A stretch of 64,000 nt of DNA, from NCBI GenBank assembly GCA_030064845.1, contig JASJEC010000001.1, forward strand, positions 124,001 through 188,000. Direction: 5' to 3'. A model generated the notes under the pieces. That model did not search any database and was not told the origin of the DNA. It saw only the letters and a program-made list of their open reading frames with translations. Every line of letters begins with the position of its first letter. Position 1 is the first letter of the stretch. A program made the position numbers and the translations under genes. Below are positions 34,967 through 44,521 of the stretch, piece after piece. The stretch comes from Kiloniellales bacterium. GTDB taxonomy: Bacteria > Pseudomonadota > Alphaproteobacteria > Kiloniellales > JAKSDN01.

Positions 34967-35524
34967 GTGGCGGACCCAGACATCAAGGATCTGAAACGGC
35001 GCATGGACGGAGCCCTCGATGCCCTGCACCGGGAGTTCGCGGGACTGCGGACCGGGCGGGCATCGATCAGCCTGCTCGAGCCGATCCAGGTCGAGGCCTA
35101 CGGGGCCAGCATGCCCTTGAACCAGGTCGGAACCATCGGCGTTCCCGAACCCCGGCTAATCACCGTGCAGGTCTGGGACCGCTCCCTTGTGGGTGCGGTC
35201 GAAAGGGCTGTGCGGGATTCCGGACTGGGCCTCAACCCGGCGGCAGAAGGCCAGTTGCTGCGGGTCCCGATCCCGCCGCTGTCGCAGGAGCGTCGTCTGG
35301 AGCTGAGCAAGATCGCCGGCAAGTACGCCGAGCAGGCTCGCGTCGCTGTGCGCAACGTGCGCCGGGACGGCATGGAGTCGCTGAAACAGATGGAGAAGGA
35401 CGGCGAGCTGTCCCAGGACGAGCACCACCTCTGGTCCGATGAAATCCAGGAGATGACCGACTCCCACATCAAGACGATCGACGAGGTGCTGGCCCAGAAA
35501 GAATCGGAGATCATGCAGGTCTGA
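34967..35524 (+). CDS. frr: ribosome recycling factor
   Basis: A 185-residue factor that splits post-termination ribosomes together with EF-G. The family core is [20 protein letters not shown] at about 24-43. [20 protein letters not shown] and the C-terminal three-helix bundle are also kept. It starts at GTG 34967, 3 bp after pyrH, giving the normal length. Confidence 0.95.
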   Translation: MADPDIKDLKRRMDGALDALHREFAGLRTGRASISLLEPIQVEAYGASMPLNQVGTIGVPEPRLITVQVWDRSLVGAVERAVRDSGLGLNPAAEGQLLRVPIPPLSQERRLELSKIAGKYAEQARVAVRNVRRDGMESLKQMEKDGELSQDEHHLWSDEIQEMTDSHIKTIDEVLAQKESEIMQV

Positions 35525-35528
35525 CAGC

Positions 35529-36266
35529 ATGACGGCGATCAAGACGCAGGTTCTGGACCGGCCGCCGACCCATGTCGCCATCATCATGGATGGCAACGGG
35601 CGATGGGCCAAGGCGCGCGGCTTGCCGCGGACGGCGGGACATCGTCAAGGCATAGAAACGGTCCGCCGCGTGGTCTCCTGCGCCAGCAAACTCGGGGTCG
35701 GCTACCTGACCCTGTTCGGCTTTTCGTCGGAGAACTGGCGGCGTCCGAGCACCGAGATCGACGACCTCATGGGCCTCTTGCGCCGCTATCTGCAGAGCGA
35801 GATCAGCAAGCTGCACGAGAACCACGTCCGCCTGCGGGTGATCGGAGAACGCACGCGCCTGCCGTTCGACATCGTCCGGCTGATCGCCGACGCCGAGCAG
35901 CTGACGGATGCCAACCCAGGGTTGAAGTTGACTGTTGCGCTCAGCTATGGCGGGCGGCAAGAGATCGTCGCGGCGGCCAGGCGGCTCGCCGCGCGTGCCG
36001 TGGCCGGGGACCTCGACCCCGACGACCTGGACGAGACGCTCTTCTCCGGAGAGCTGGCCACGGTCGGCATACCGGACCCCGATCTTCTGATCCGAACCAG
36101 CGGAGAGCAGCGGCTGAGCAACTTTCTTCTGTGGCAGCTGGCCTACAGCGAACTGGTCTTTATCGACAGGCTATGGCCGGACTTCTCCGAGGAAGACTTT
36201 ACCCATGCGATTCACGAGTTCCTCCAGCGCGACCGGCGGTACGGTGCAGCGGTTGGCTCCAGCTGA
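35529..36266 (+). CDS. uppS: isoprenyl (undecaprenyl diphosphate) transferase
   Basis: A 245-residue cis-prenyltransferase that makes the undecaprenyl diphosphate carrier for cell-wall synthesis. Asp21 in IIMDGNGRWAKARGL is the catalytic Mg-binding residue. GFSSENWRRP and LIRTSGEQRLSNFLLWQLAY are family signatures. It lies 4 bp after frr and overlaps the cdsA start by 62 bp. Confidence 0.95.
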   Translation: MTAIKTQVLDRPPTHVAIIMDGNGRWAKARGLPRTAGHRQGIETVRRVVSCASKLGVGYLTLFGFSSENWRRPSTEIDDLMGLLRRYLQSEISKLHENHVRLRVIGERTRLPFDIVRLIADAEQLTDANPGLKLTVALSYGGRQEIVAAARRLAARAVAGDLDPDDLDETLFSGELATVGIPDPDLLIRTSGEQRLSNFLLWQLAYSELVFIDRLWPDFSEEDFTHAIHEFLQRDRRYGAAVGSS

Positions 36267-37065
36267 CGCAGGCAATCTAACGCTGCGGATCGTCTCGGCC
36301 CTTCTTCTGGGGCCCTCGGTCCTGTTGCTCACGTTCCTGGGTTGGCCCTACTTCGGTTTGATGGCCACGGTGCTCGCGGGCGTGCTGGCGTGGGAGTGGT
36401 CGCGGATATGCGGGGCCGGTGAACTGACCCGGGCCGGCTATCTGTCCGTCGCCGCCGTGGTCGCGGCCCTGAGCGCGGCGAGCTTGGGGGAGCTTCGGCT
36501 CGGTGGCTGGATCGTTCTGGTCGGCGCAATGGGAGCCGCTGTGCTGGGCCGGAGCGAGACGGTCCAGGACCGGGTCTCCATCTGGTACGCCTCCGGCGTG
36601 GTCTACGCGGCCTTGCCCGCCATGGCGCTGGTCTGGCTTCGCGGCGTTCCCGAACAGGGACTGGGGCTCGTTCTGTGGCTGCTGTTCGCCGTATGGGCGA
36701 CCGATATCGGCGCCTATGCCGCGGGACGTGGCCTGGGCGGCCCAAAGCTTGCGCCGCGCCTCAGCCCAAACAAGACCTGGGCTGGCCTCGGCGGCGCCGT
36801 AGTCTCGTCAGCGGCCGTAGGCGCCGCGGCCGGGGCCCTGGTGACGTGGTCCGACCCGCTTGCCCTGGCGGCGCTGAGCGCCGTCCTGGCCCTGGTCGCG
36901 CAGGGCGGCGACCTCTTCGAGTCCTGGGTCAAGCGGCACTTCGGGGTAAAGGATTCGAGCAACCTGATCGCCGGTCACGGCGGCTTCATGGACCGTCTGG
37001 ACGGCGTTTTGGCCGCCGGTCTGTTCTTAACTCTGATAGTGTGGGCAAAGGGGGGGTCTTTCTGA
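36205..37065 (+). CDS. cdsA: phosphatidate cytidylyltransferase
   Basis: A 286-residue integral membrane enzyme that makes CDP-diacylglycerol from phosphatidate and CTP. Several hydrophobic helices run through the protein. The C-terminal SNLIAGHGGFMDRLDGVLAA is the CdsA signature. ATG 36205 overlaps uppS but has GAGGAA at 10 bp. GTG 36244 would shorten the non-conserved N-terminus and is an alternative. The dxr start follows 2 bp after its stop. Confidence 0.92.
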   Translation: MRFTSSSSATGGTVQRLAPADAGNLTLRIVSALLLGPSVLLLTFLGWPYFGLMATVLAGVLAWEWSRICGAGELTRAGYLSVAAVVAALSAASLGELRLGGWIVLVGAMGAAVLGRSETVQDRVSIWYASGVVYAALPAMALVWLRGVPEQGLGLVLWLLFAVWATDIGAYAAGRGLGGPKLAPRLSPNKTWAGLGGAVVSSAAVGAAAGALVTWSDPLALAALSAVLALVAQGGDLFESWVKRHFGVKDSSNLIAGHGGFMDRLDGVLAAGLFLTLIVWAKGGSF

Positions 37066-37067
37066 CC

Positions 37068-38261
37068 ATGGCGCTTGTTTCAGATCGGGTCGAGACCGGC
37101 GAACGGTTTCGCAAGATCACCATTCTCGGTTCCACCGGATCGGTGGGCTGCAATACGGTCGATCTCGTCACCCGTCAGCCTGACTCCTTCGAAGTCGAGG
37201 CGCTGACCGCCCACACCAATGTGGAGCTTCTGGCGGAGCAGGCGAAGCAGCTGCGCGCGAAGGTCGCGGTGATCAGCGACCAGAGCCGGTACCGGGCGCT
37301 CAAGGACGCCCTGGCGGGCAGCGATGTCGAGGCCCAATCCGGCGCCGAAGCCCTGGTCGAGGCCGCGGAACGGCCGGCCGACTGGGTCATGGCCGCCATC
37401 GTCGGCGCCGCCGGGCTGGCACCGACCCTGGCGGCGGTGCGCCGGGGCGCTGCTGTCGCTCTGGCGAACAAGGAGACCCTGGTCTGCGCGGGCGCGCTCA
37501 TGGTCTCGGAAGTAGCGCGTCACGGCGCCACGCTGCTGCCCGTGGATTCGGAGCACAACGCCATCTTCCAGGTACTCGATCTCGACAACATGGACGCGGT
37601 CGAGCGGATCATTCTGACCGCATCGGGTGGTCCTTTCCGCGAGTTCGACCGAGAGGAGATGGCGCGCGTCACGCCGGCGCAGGCCGTGGCCCACCCGAAC
37701 TGGGACATGGGCGCCAAGATCTCTGTTGATTCCGCATCCATGATGAACAAGGGGCTGGAGCTGATCGAAGCCCACCATCTCTTCCAGATGGAGGAGGCGT
37801 CGATCGACATCCTGGTTCACCCGCAGTCGGTCATCCACTCCATGGTCGCCTACGTCGACGGCTCCGTCCTGGCCCAGCTCGGCCAACCCGACATGCGGAC
37901 GCCGATCGCTCACACGCTGGCTTGGCCCGACCGCATGGCGGCGCCGGTGGACCGGCTCGACCTGGCGGAGATCGGCCGCTTGACCTTCGAGCGGCCGGAT
38001 CCGCTCCGCTTCCCGGCATTAACCCTGGCCCGGGAGGCGCTCAAGACCGGCGGCTGCGCCCCGACAATCCTGAACGCAGCCAACGAGGTCGCCGTTGCCG
38101 GCTTCCTTAATGGCGAGACCGGGTTCCTCGATATTCCACGGATCGTCGAGGGCGCTCTGGCCGAGGTGCCCAACATCGCGATTCGCAGCCTCGAGGACGT
38201 GGATATGGTCGACAAGGAAGCCCGTGCCGTGGCCGAGAGGCTCACGGGACGATCCGCCTGA
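37068..38261 (+). CDS. dxr: 1-deoxy-D-xylulose 5-phosphate reductoisomerase
   Basis: A 397-residue NADPH enzyme, the first committed step of the MEP isoprenoid pathway. The NADPH loop is ILGSTGSVGCNT at residues 19-30. SEHNAIFQ and SGGPFREF bind substrate and metal, and KISVDSASMMNKGLELIEAH is the family core. ATG 37068 sits just after the cdsA stop. It supplies precursors for the UppS product encoded upstream. Confidence 0.95.
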   Translation: MALVSDRVETGERFRKITILGSTGSVGCNTVDLVTRQPDSFEVEALTAHTNVELLAEQAKQLRAKVAVISDQSRYRALKDALAGSDVEAQSGAEALVEAAERPADWVMAAIVGAAGLAPTLAAVRRGAAVALANKETLVCAGALMVSEVARHGATLLPVDSEHNAIFQVLDLDNMDAVERIILTASGGPFREFDREEMARVTPAQAVAHPNWDMGAKISVDSASMMNKGLELIEAHHLFQMEEASIDILVHPQSVIHSMVAYVDGSVLAQLGQPDMRTPIAHTLAWPDRMAAPVDRLDLAEIGRLTFERPDPLRFPALTLAREALKTGGCAPTILNAANEVAVAGFLNGETGFLDIPRIVEGALAEVPNIAIRSLEDVDMVDKEARAVAERLTGRSA

Positions 38262-38389
38262 CGGCATGCGCCTCTTTGCAGGTCGGACGATTTATCCTAT
38301 GTAAAGGGATCGCAGGGCCAAATAGAGTTTTGGCTCAAGCCGAACCGTACTCGGCGTGGAAAGTTAAGGGCGAAACAGGAAGATAGCAC

Positions 38390-39526
38390 ATGGAAGTCCC
38401 TAGCGGTCTCTACGGCTTCGGTCTGCCCTTCCTCGCGATCTTAACGATATTGGTGTTCGTCCACGAACTCGGCCACTACTTGGTGGCGCGGCGGTTCGGC
38501 GTTCGCGTGGAGGTTTTCTCGATCGGCTTCGGTCCTGAGCTCTTCGGCTGGACCGACCGCGCCAAGACTCGCTGGAAGATCAGCCTGATACCCCTCGGCG
38601 GCTACGTGAAGATGTTCGGGGACGCCGACGCCGCGAGCCGGCCGGAGCAGGGGCTCGACGGGCTGAGCGATGACGAGAGGGCCGAGGCTTTTCCATGCAA
38701 GCCCCTCGGGCAGCGCGCCTGGATCGTGGCGGCCGGTCCAATCGCGAACTTCCTGTTTGCGATCGTTCTCCTGGCCGGGTTCTTCATGGTGGTCGGCGAG
38801 GCCCACACGCCGCCGGTAGTCGGCAGCGTGGTCGAGGATTCGGCGGCCGAGCGCGCTGGTTTCGAACCCCAGGACCGGATCGTTCAGATCAACGGCTGGC
38901 GCATCGACAGTTTCGAGGAGATCCAGCACCACGTCTCCCTGGTTCGAGAGGAAACGCTGGAGATCGTCGTCCTGCGCGGCGGCCGCGAGGTAACCCTTAC
39001 CGCTCGGCCCACCATAACCGAGATCACCGACGGCTTGGGCAACAAGCAGAAGATCGGCCGCCTGGGCATCGGCGGATCGCAGATCGAGGTGGTGCGCCAC
39101 GGTCCGGTGAACGCGATCTGGCGGGCCACGGTCAAGACCGTCTCCTTGACCACCGGCACGCTAAAGGCCGTGGGGCAAATGCTTGTCGGAAAGCGTAGCG
39201 TCGAGGAACTGGGCGGCCCGCTGCGTATTGCCAAGCTCTCCGGTCAGGTCGCGGAGGTGGGCCTGGCCATGATCATCTCCTTCATTGCGCTGCTCTCGAT
39301 AAATCTCGGCCTGATCAACCTCTTTCCCATTCCCATGCTGGACGGCGGGCACTTATTGTTCTATTCCATCGAGGCGCTGCGAGGCAGGCCGTTAGGCGAA
39401 CGTGCTCAAGAATACGGCTTCCGGATCGGCCTCGCCCTGGTGCTCAGCTTGATGGTGTTCGCGACCTGGAACGACATCGTGAACCACCTGAATGTCCTGG
39501 ATTTCCTCGAGAATCTAGCCACGTAA
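38390..39526 (+). CDS. rseP: RIP zinc metalloprotease RseP
   Basis: A 378-residue membrane site-2 protease. HELGH with His25, Glu26 and His29 in the first helix, and LDGG in NLFPIPMLDGGHLLFY, form the zinc site. One PDZ domain covers about 130-220 (PVVGSVVEDSAAERAGFEPQ). It would cleave anti-sigma factors or signal-peptide remnants. It precedes bamA as in most proteobacteria. The 128-bp gap after dxr contains a GCCAAA-N6-TTTGGC palindrome. Confidence 0.93.
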   Translation: MEVPSGLYGFGLPFLAILTILVFVHELGHYLVARRFGVRVEVFSIGFGPELFGWTDRAKTRWKISLIPLGGYVKMFGDADAASRPEQGLDGLSDDERAEAFPCKPLGQRAWIVAAGPIANFLFAIVLLAGFFMVVGEAHTPPVVGSVVEDSAAERAGFEPQDRIVQINGWRIDSFEEIQHHVSLVREETLEIVVLRGGREVTLTARPTITEITDGLGNKQKIGRLGIGGSQIEVVRHGPVNAIWRATVKTVSLTTGTLKAVGQMLVGKRSVEELGGPLRIAKLSGQVAEVGLAMIISFIALLSINLGLINLFPIPMLDGGHLLFYSIEALRGRPLGERAQEYGFRIGLALVLSLMVFATWNDIVNHLNVLDFLENLAT

Positions 39527-39556
39527 GCGTAGTGATGGGGGGTAGGTTTGGGGCTT

Positions 39557-41851
39557 ATGCCGCTGCGGGCGGTCGCAGTTGCCGTTACCCTGCTCCTTGG
39601 AAGTTTCTCCACCTGGCACGGGACGTCACTGGCCCAGACGATCCAGCAAGGGGGCATCATCGAGGAGGTTCGTGTTGAAGGGACTCAGCGGATCGAACCC
39701 GAGACCGTACGCTCCTACCTCCGGCTCAATCCCGGCGACCCCTTCGATCTGATCCGGCTCGACCAATCCCTCAAGAGCATCTTTTCCACCGGTCTCTTCG
39801 CCGACGTTACCCTGCGCCGCGAGCGCAATGCCTTGATCGTGACCGTGGTGGAGAACCCGATCGTCAATCGGATAGCCTTCGAGGGTAACGAGCGGATCGA
39901 CGACGAGACCCTGGGCGGCGAGATCGACCTTCAGCCACGGGTGGTCTTCACTCGGACCAAGGTTCAGAACGACGTAAAGAGGATTGTCGATCTCTATCGT
40001 CGTTCCGGCCGATTCGGCGCCACGGTCGACCCGAAGATCATCGAACTACCGCAGAACCGCGTCGATCTCGCCTTTGAGATCAACGAAGGACCCAAGACGG
40101 AGATCATCGCGATCAACTTCGTCGGCAATCGGGCTTTTTCGGACAGTACCCTGCGCGATCAGATCACGACCACTGAAACGGCCTTCTGGCGGATTCTCTC
40201 CAGCACCGACACCTACGATCCCGACCGCCTGACCTTCGACCGGGAGCTCTTGCGGCGCTTCTACCTTAACGAGGGCTATGCCGACATCCGGGTGGTCTCG
40301 GCGATCGCCGAACTGACGCCCGACCGCTCTGGATTCATCATCACCTTCACCGTCGAGGAGGGCGAGCGCTATACCGTCGGCGCGATCGATATCACCACCA
40401 GCCTGAGAAACCTCGACCCCGAGATCCTGCGCGAGGACTTGGTCATCGAGGAGGGCGATTGGTACGACGCCTCGCTTGTCGAGGCGTCGATCGAAAATCT
40501 TACCGAACGGCTGAGCAATCTCGGCTTCGCTTTCGTGGACGTCAATCCGCGGCTACAGCGAGACCGGGATACCAAGGTCGTCGCCATCAACTTCGAGATC
40601 AGGGAAGGCCCGAAGGTCTATGTCGAGCGCATCGACATTCAGGGTAACCTGCGCACCTTGGACAAGGTGATCCGGCGCGAGTTCCTGCTGATCGAGGGCG
40701 ACGCCTTCAATTCCGCGCGTCTCAGGCGATCGCGCCAGCGGATTCAGAACCTCGGCTTTTTCAGCAGGGTCGATGTGTCGAACGAGCCGGGGACACGCCC
40801 CGACAGCACGGTGATCACCGTCGAGGTCGAAGAGCAGTCTACCGGCGACCTGTCCTTCGGTGCGGGTTTCTCGACAACGGCCGGTCCCATCGGCAACGTC
40901 GGGCTGCGCGAACGAAACCTGCTGGGCGGCGGACAGGACTTGCGATTGAATTTCGCCGTCTCAGCCGACACCACGCGGCTGAACCTAAGCTTCACCGAAC
41001 CCTACTTTCTGGACCGCAACCTCTCCGCAGGCTTCGATGTTTTCCGTCTAACGTCGGAGCAGAGCGAGAGCTCGTTCGACGAAGAACGGATCGGCGGATC
41101 CCTGCGTGCCGGTTACGACATTGTCGAGGATCTGCGGCAGGTCGTACGCTACTCCTTGGCGCGCGAAGAGCTGGAGGACGCCGACGACGGGGCCTCGCTC
41201 TTGGTGATCGATGATTTGGATACCTACATCGTATCCAGCATCAACCAGGAGCTGTCCTACGACAAACGCGACTCCCGTTTCGATCCGAGAGAGGGCTACG
41301 CGGCAACCGTTACCAACGAATTTGTCGGCCTTGGCGGCGATCTGCGCTTCTTGAAGAATACGATCGGCGGGTCGTTCTACTTTCCGCTGTTCGGCGACGT
41401 AACGTGGACGACGCGGGCAGAAGGGGGCCTCATCTTGCCGCTGGGCGAGGACACGCGCGTGAGCGACCGCTTCTTCATCGGACCTGACAATCTGCGCGGC
41501 TTCGAGTTCGCCGGCGTGGGGCCGCGGGATGCGGCCAGCAGCGGCAACGACGCGCTCGGCGGCAAGAAGTTCTACTCGGGCACCGCCGAGATAAGCTTCC
41601 CGCTCGGTCTGCCTGAGGAGTTCCAGATCCGGGGACGGCTTTTCACCGATATCGGCGCATCGTGGGATGTCGACGGGGATACCAGCAGGATCGAACTCGA
41701 GGATTCCTCATCGCCACGCGTCTCCGTCGGCGGCGGCTTCTCCTGGAACTCGCCGTTCGGTCCGATCCAGGTGGACCTCGGCTTCGCGGTAATCAAGGAG
41801 GAGTTCGACGAGACCGAGGTGCTCAATTTCAGCTTTGGAACCAGGTTCTGA
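39557..41851 (+). CDS. bamA: outer-membrane protein assembly factor BamA
   Basis: A 764-residue Omp85 protein that inserts beta-barrels in the outer membrane. A signal peptide covers the first about 29 residues, ending near SLAQT. Five POTRA repeats follow, up to about residue 430, and then a 16-strand barrel with the conserved NLRGFEFAGVGPRD region. The chain ends in phenylalanine (LNFSFGTRF), as expected for a Bam substrate. ATG 39557 is preferred over TTG 39548. skp begins 3 bp after its stop. Confidence 0.95.
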   Translation: MPLRAVAVAVTLLLGSFSTWHGTSLAQTIQQGGIIEEVRVEGTQRIEPETVRSYLRLNPGDPFDLIRLDQSLKSIFSTGLFADVTLRRERNALIVTVVENPIVNRIAFEGNERIDDETLGGEIDLQPRVVFTRTKVQNDVKRIVDLYRRSGRFGATVDPKIIELPQNRVDLAFEINEGPKTEIIAINFVGNRAFSDSTLRDQITTTETAFWRILSSTDTYDPDRLTFDRELLRRFYLNEGYADIRVVSAIAELTPDRSGFIITFTVEEGERYTVGAIDITTSLRNLDPEILREDLVIEEGDWYDASLVEASIENLTERLSNLGFAFVDVNPRLQRDRDTKVVAINFEIREGPKVYVERIDIQGNLRTLDKVIRREFLLIEGDAFNSARLRRSRQRIQNLGFFSRVDVSNEPGTRPDSTVITVEVEEQSTGDLSFGAGFSTTAGPIGNVGLRERNLLGGGQDLRLNFAVSADTTRLNLSFTEPYFLDRNLSAGFDVFRLTSEQSESSFDEERIGGSLRAGYDIVEDLRQVVRYSLAREELEDADDGASLLVIDDLDTYIVSSINQELSYDKRDSRFDPREGYAATVTNEFVGLGGDLRFLKNTIGGSFYFPLFGDVTWTTRAEGGLILPLGEDTRVSDRFFIGPDNLRGFEFAGVGPRDAASSGNDALGGKKFYSGTAEISFPLGLPEEFQIRGRLFTDIGASWDVDGDTSRIELEDSSSPRVSVGGGFSWNSPFGPIQVDLGFAVIKEEFDETEVLNFSFGTRF

Positions 41852-41854
41852 GGA

Positions 41855-42415
41855 ATGCGACGAACGACCTCCATCTGCTTTGTGCTCGCCGCTTTTGCGG
41901 GCCTGATGCTGGTAGGTTCGAGCGGTCCGGCCGACGCCCAGACCGAGTTCGGCATTGTCGTGATCGACACCCAGCGGATCTATCGGGAGGCGACCGCGGT
42001 TATGCGGCTGCAGAAGCACGTCGACGAAGAGCGGGCGCGCAATCAAGAGGAACTGCGCGGCAAGGAAGAGAGCCTGCGCGCCGCCGGCCAGGAACTGGAG
42101 CGCCAGCGCGGGGTCCTGACCGCCGACGTCTTTAACACCCGCCGCCGGGAGCTCGAAGAGGGGGTGGTGACCCTGCAGCGAGAGATCCAGTCACACAAGC
42201 GCGACTTGGAACGGCTCTTCGCCCGTGGGATGAACCAGATCCGGGGGCTCCTGGTCGAGATCTCCCAGGAGATCGCCAAGGAGCGGGAGGTCGACATCGT
42301 GCTGGAAAAAAGCGCTGTTGTTCTGGTCAAGCCGGATCTGGAGATTACCCGGGAAGCGCTGGAGCGGCTTAATCAGAGGCTGCCGCAGCTCGATATCGCC
42401 ACGCTGAAGAACTAG
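41855..42415 (+). CDS. skp: periplasmic chaperone Skp/OmpH
   Basis: A 186-residue OmpH-family chaperone. A signal peptide runs to about residue 29 (SSGPADA). The mature protein begins with the conserved GIVVIDTQRIYREA strand. A long charged coiled-coil arm follows (residues about 50-130), and VDIVLEKSAVVLVKPDLEIT closes the trimer core. It holds unfolded outer-membrane proteins for BamA, its neighbour. The usual next gene, lpxD, is missing; fabZ follows after 124 bp of non-coding sequence. Confidence 0.9.
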   Translation: MRRTTSICFVLAAFAGLMLVGSSGPADAQTEFGIVVIDTQRIYREATAVMRLQKHVDEERARNQEELRGKEESLRAAGQELERQRGVLTADVFNTRRRELEEGVVTLQREIQSHKRDLERLFARGMNQIRGLLVEISQEIAKEREVDIVLEKSAVVLVKPDLEITREALERLNQRLPQLDIATLKN

Positions 42416-42539
42416 CCTGCATGTCCCCGGCGCACCCGGATCGCAACGGTCGGCAGGGCCCGCGAAGGCGCGCGGGTATTGCGCGGCCGCCCGGCTATTG
42501 CTATCGGCTTAGGACGACGCGGGGAAGTGGAAGGGCGCG

Positions 42540-43010
42540 ATGAACGATCAGGTCGAACAGGGGGCGGAACTGGCCACCATGGACGTGATGCAGATCATGG
42601 AGATGATCCCGCATCGCTATCCCTTCTTGCTGATTGATCGGGTCGTCGACTTGAAGTCGGATGTCAGCGCCGTCGGGATCAAGAACGTCACCATCAACGA
42701 GGGCTTCTTCCAGGGGCACTTTCAGCGTCAGCCGGTGATGCCGGGCGTGCTGATCGTCGAAGCCATGGCGCAGACCGCCGGTGTCCTTGTGGTGTACACC
42801 CTGGAAGGGGCGGCAGCCGGCAAGCTCGTCTACTTCATGTCGATCGACGAGGCACGCTTCCGCAAGCCGGTGTTTCCCGGCGACACGCTGAGGATCCACG
42901 TCGAGAAGGAACGTCACCGAGGCAACGTCTGGAAGTTCGCGGCTCAGGCAAAGGTAGACGAGCAGGTGGTTGCCCAAGCCCGTTTCGCGGCCATGATCAT
43001 GGACGACTGA
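42540..43010 (+). CDS. fabZ: (3R)-hydroxyacyl-ACP dehydratase FabZ
   Basis: A 156-residue hot-dog fold dehydratase of fatty acid synthesis. [12 protein letters not shown] is at about 24-35. The catalytic His60 lies in [15 protein letters not shown] and Glu74 in [11 protein letters not shown]. In most alphaproteobacteria it lies between lpxD and lpxA; here neither is present. A palindromic repeat lies 11 bp past its stop, then gltA on the other strand. Confidence 0.95.
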   Translation: MNDQVEQGAELATMDVMQIMEMIPHRYPFLLIDRVVDLKSDVSAVGIKNVTINEGFFQGHFQRQPVMPGVLIVEAMAQTAGVLVVYTLEGAAAGKLVYFMSIDEARFRKPVFPGDTLRIHVEKERHRGNVWKFAAQAKVDEQVVAQARFAAMIMDD

Positions 43011-43021
43011 GCCGGGGCCTC

Positions 43022-43081
43022 GAGCGGATCATGTTTTGACGGAACCGCGCCGCAGTTCCGTCAAAACATGTGAATCCGCTC
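43022..43081 (+). repeat. palindromic repeat, half copy (hairpin A only)
   Basis: GAGCGGATCATGTTTTGACGG and its partner arm with AAAACATGTGAATCCGCTC form one long hairpin, of the same type as hairpin A at 13763-13825 and 48241-48304. Only a TCTAGAGCG remnant of the second hairpin follows. It lies between the convergent fabZ and gltA and may act as a two-way terminator. Confidence 0.8.
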
Positions 43082-43112
43082 AATATCAACTCTAGAGCGC
43101 CCAGGAACGGCT

Positions 43113-44438
43113 TCAGGCCCGCTGGTCGATCGGCACGAAGGGCCGCTCGGATTCGCCAGTATAGAGCTGCCTCGGCCGGCTGATCTTCTGGCCCGGATCC
43201 TCGATCATCTCCTTCCACTGGGCGACCCAGCCGACAGTTCGCGCGACTGCGAAGAGCACTGTAAACATCGAGGTCGGGAAGCCCATGGCCTTGAGAATAA
43301 TGCCGGAATAGAAGTCGACGTTGGGGAACAGCTTCTTCTCGGCGAAGTAGGCATCCTCCAGCGCGATCTTCTCCAGCTCCATCGCCAGTTCGAGCAAAGG
43401 GTCGTGGCCGACGCCCAGCTCGCCGAGGACCTCATGGCAGGACTTGCGCATGACGGTCGCCCGGGGGTCGTAGTTCTTGTAGACCCGGTGGCCGAAGCCC
43501 ATCAGGCGGAAGGGATCGTTGCGGTCCTTGGCGCGTTCGATGAACTCAGGAATCCGGTCCTTGTGTCCGACCTCCTGAAGCATGTTGAGGACCGCCTCGT
43601 TGGCGCCGCCGTGGGCCGGGCCCCAGAGCGAGGCGATGCCGGCCGCAATGCAGGCGAAAGGATTGGCGCCGCTCGAGCCGGCGATGCGCACCGTCGAAGT
43701 AGACGCGTTCTGTTCGTGGTCGGCGTGGAGGATCAGAATCCGGTCCATGGCGCGGGCCAGGGTGGGGCTGATCTTGTATTCCTCGCAGGGGACCGAGAAG
43801 GTCATGTAGAGGAAGTTCTCAGCGTAGCTCAGATCATTGCGCGGATAGACGAATGGCTGGCCGAGGGAATACTTGTAGGCCCAAGCGGCAATGGTCGGCA
43901 TCTTGGCGATCAGGCGATGAGACGCGATCATCCGCTGCCTGGGATCGTTGATGTCGGTCGAATCGTGATAGAAGGCCGAGAGGGCGCCAACGACCCCGAC
44001 CATGATCGCCATGGGATGCGCGTCGCGCCGGAAGCCGCGATAGAGATAGTTCAACTGCTCATGCAGCATGGTGTGGTAGGTGATCGCCCGCTCGAAGTGG
44101 GCTTTCTGCTTCGCGTTGGGCAAATCGCCGTAGAGCAGCAGGGAGCAGACCTCCATGAAGTCGCTGTGCTCGGCCAAGTCCTCGATCCGAAAACCCCGAT
44201 GCAGCAGGACGCCCTGGTCGCCGTCGATATAGGTGATCTTCGACTCGCAACTTCCGGTAGAAGTGAAGCCTGGATCGTAGGTGAACATGTCGGTGTCGGC
44301 ATAGAGCTTCCGCACGTCGAGCACACTTGGCCCCACAGTGCCGTCCATCACGGGGATCTCCCAGGACCGGCCGTTTCTGTTGTCGGTGAGCGTAAAGCTG
44401 TTCTTGACCGCGCTTGCCTCGCCGGAGGTCGTTGTCAT
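43113..44438 (-). CDS. gltA: citrate synthase (type II)
   Basis: A 441-residue enzyme joining acetyl-CoA and oxaloacetate at the head of the TCA cycle. [18 protein letters not shown] and [15 protein letters not shown] carry catalytic His residues. [14 protein letters not shown] completes the active site. The N-terminal about 60 residues form the small beta domain of the NADH-sensitive, hexameric type. It is followed on the opposite strand by fabZ, with the half palindrome between them. Confidence 0.95.
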   Translation of the reverse strand: MTTTSGEASAVKNSFTLTDNRNGRSWEIPVMDGTVGPSVLDVRKLYADTDMFTYDPGFTSTGSCESKITYIDGDQGVLLHRGFRIEDLAEHSDFMEVCSLLLYGDLPNAKQKAHFERAITYHTMLHEQLNYLYRGFRRDAHPMAIMVGVVGALSAFYHDSTDINDPRQRMIASHRLIAKMPTIAAWAYKYSLGQPFVYPRNDLSYAENFLYMTFSVPCEEYKISPTLARAMDRILILHADHEQNASTSTVRIAGSSGANPFACIAAGIASLWGPAHGGANEAVLNMLQEVGHKDRIPEFIERAKDRNDPFRLMGFGHRVYKNYDPRATVMRKSCHEVLGELGVGHDPLLELAMELEKIALEDAYFAEKKLFPNVDFYSGIILKAMGFPTSMFTVLFAVARTVGWVAQWKEMIEDPGQKISRPRQLYTGESERPFVPIDQRA

Positions 44439-44521
44439 GGCGACTCCTTCGTCTGCGACCGAAAGTTTAGCCGGAGAATAGAGTTTCCGGCCCGGGGGAT
44501 CAATCGGGACCTCGGCCGGGC

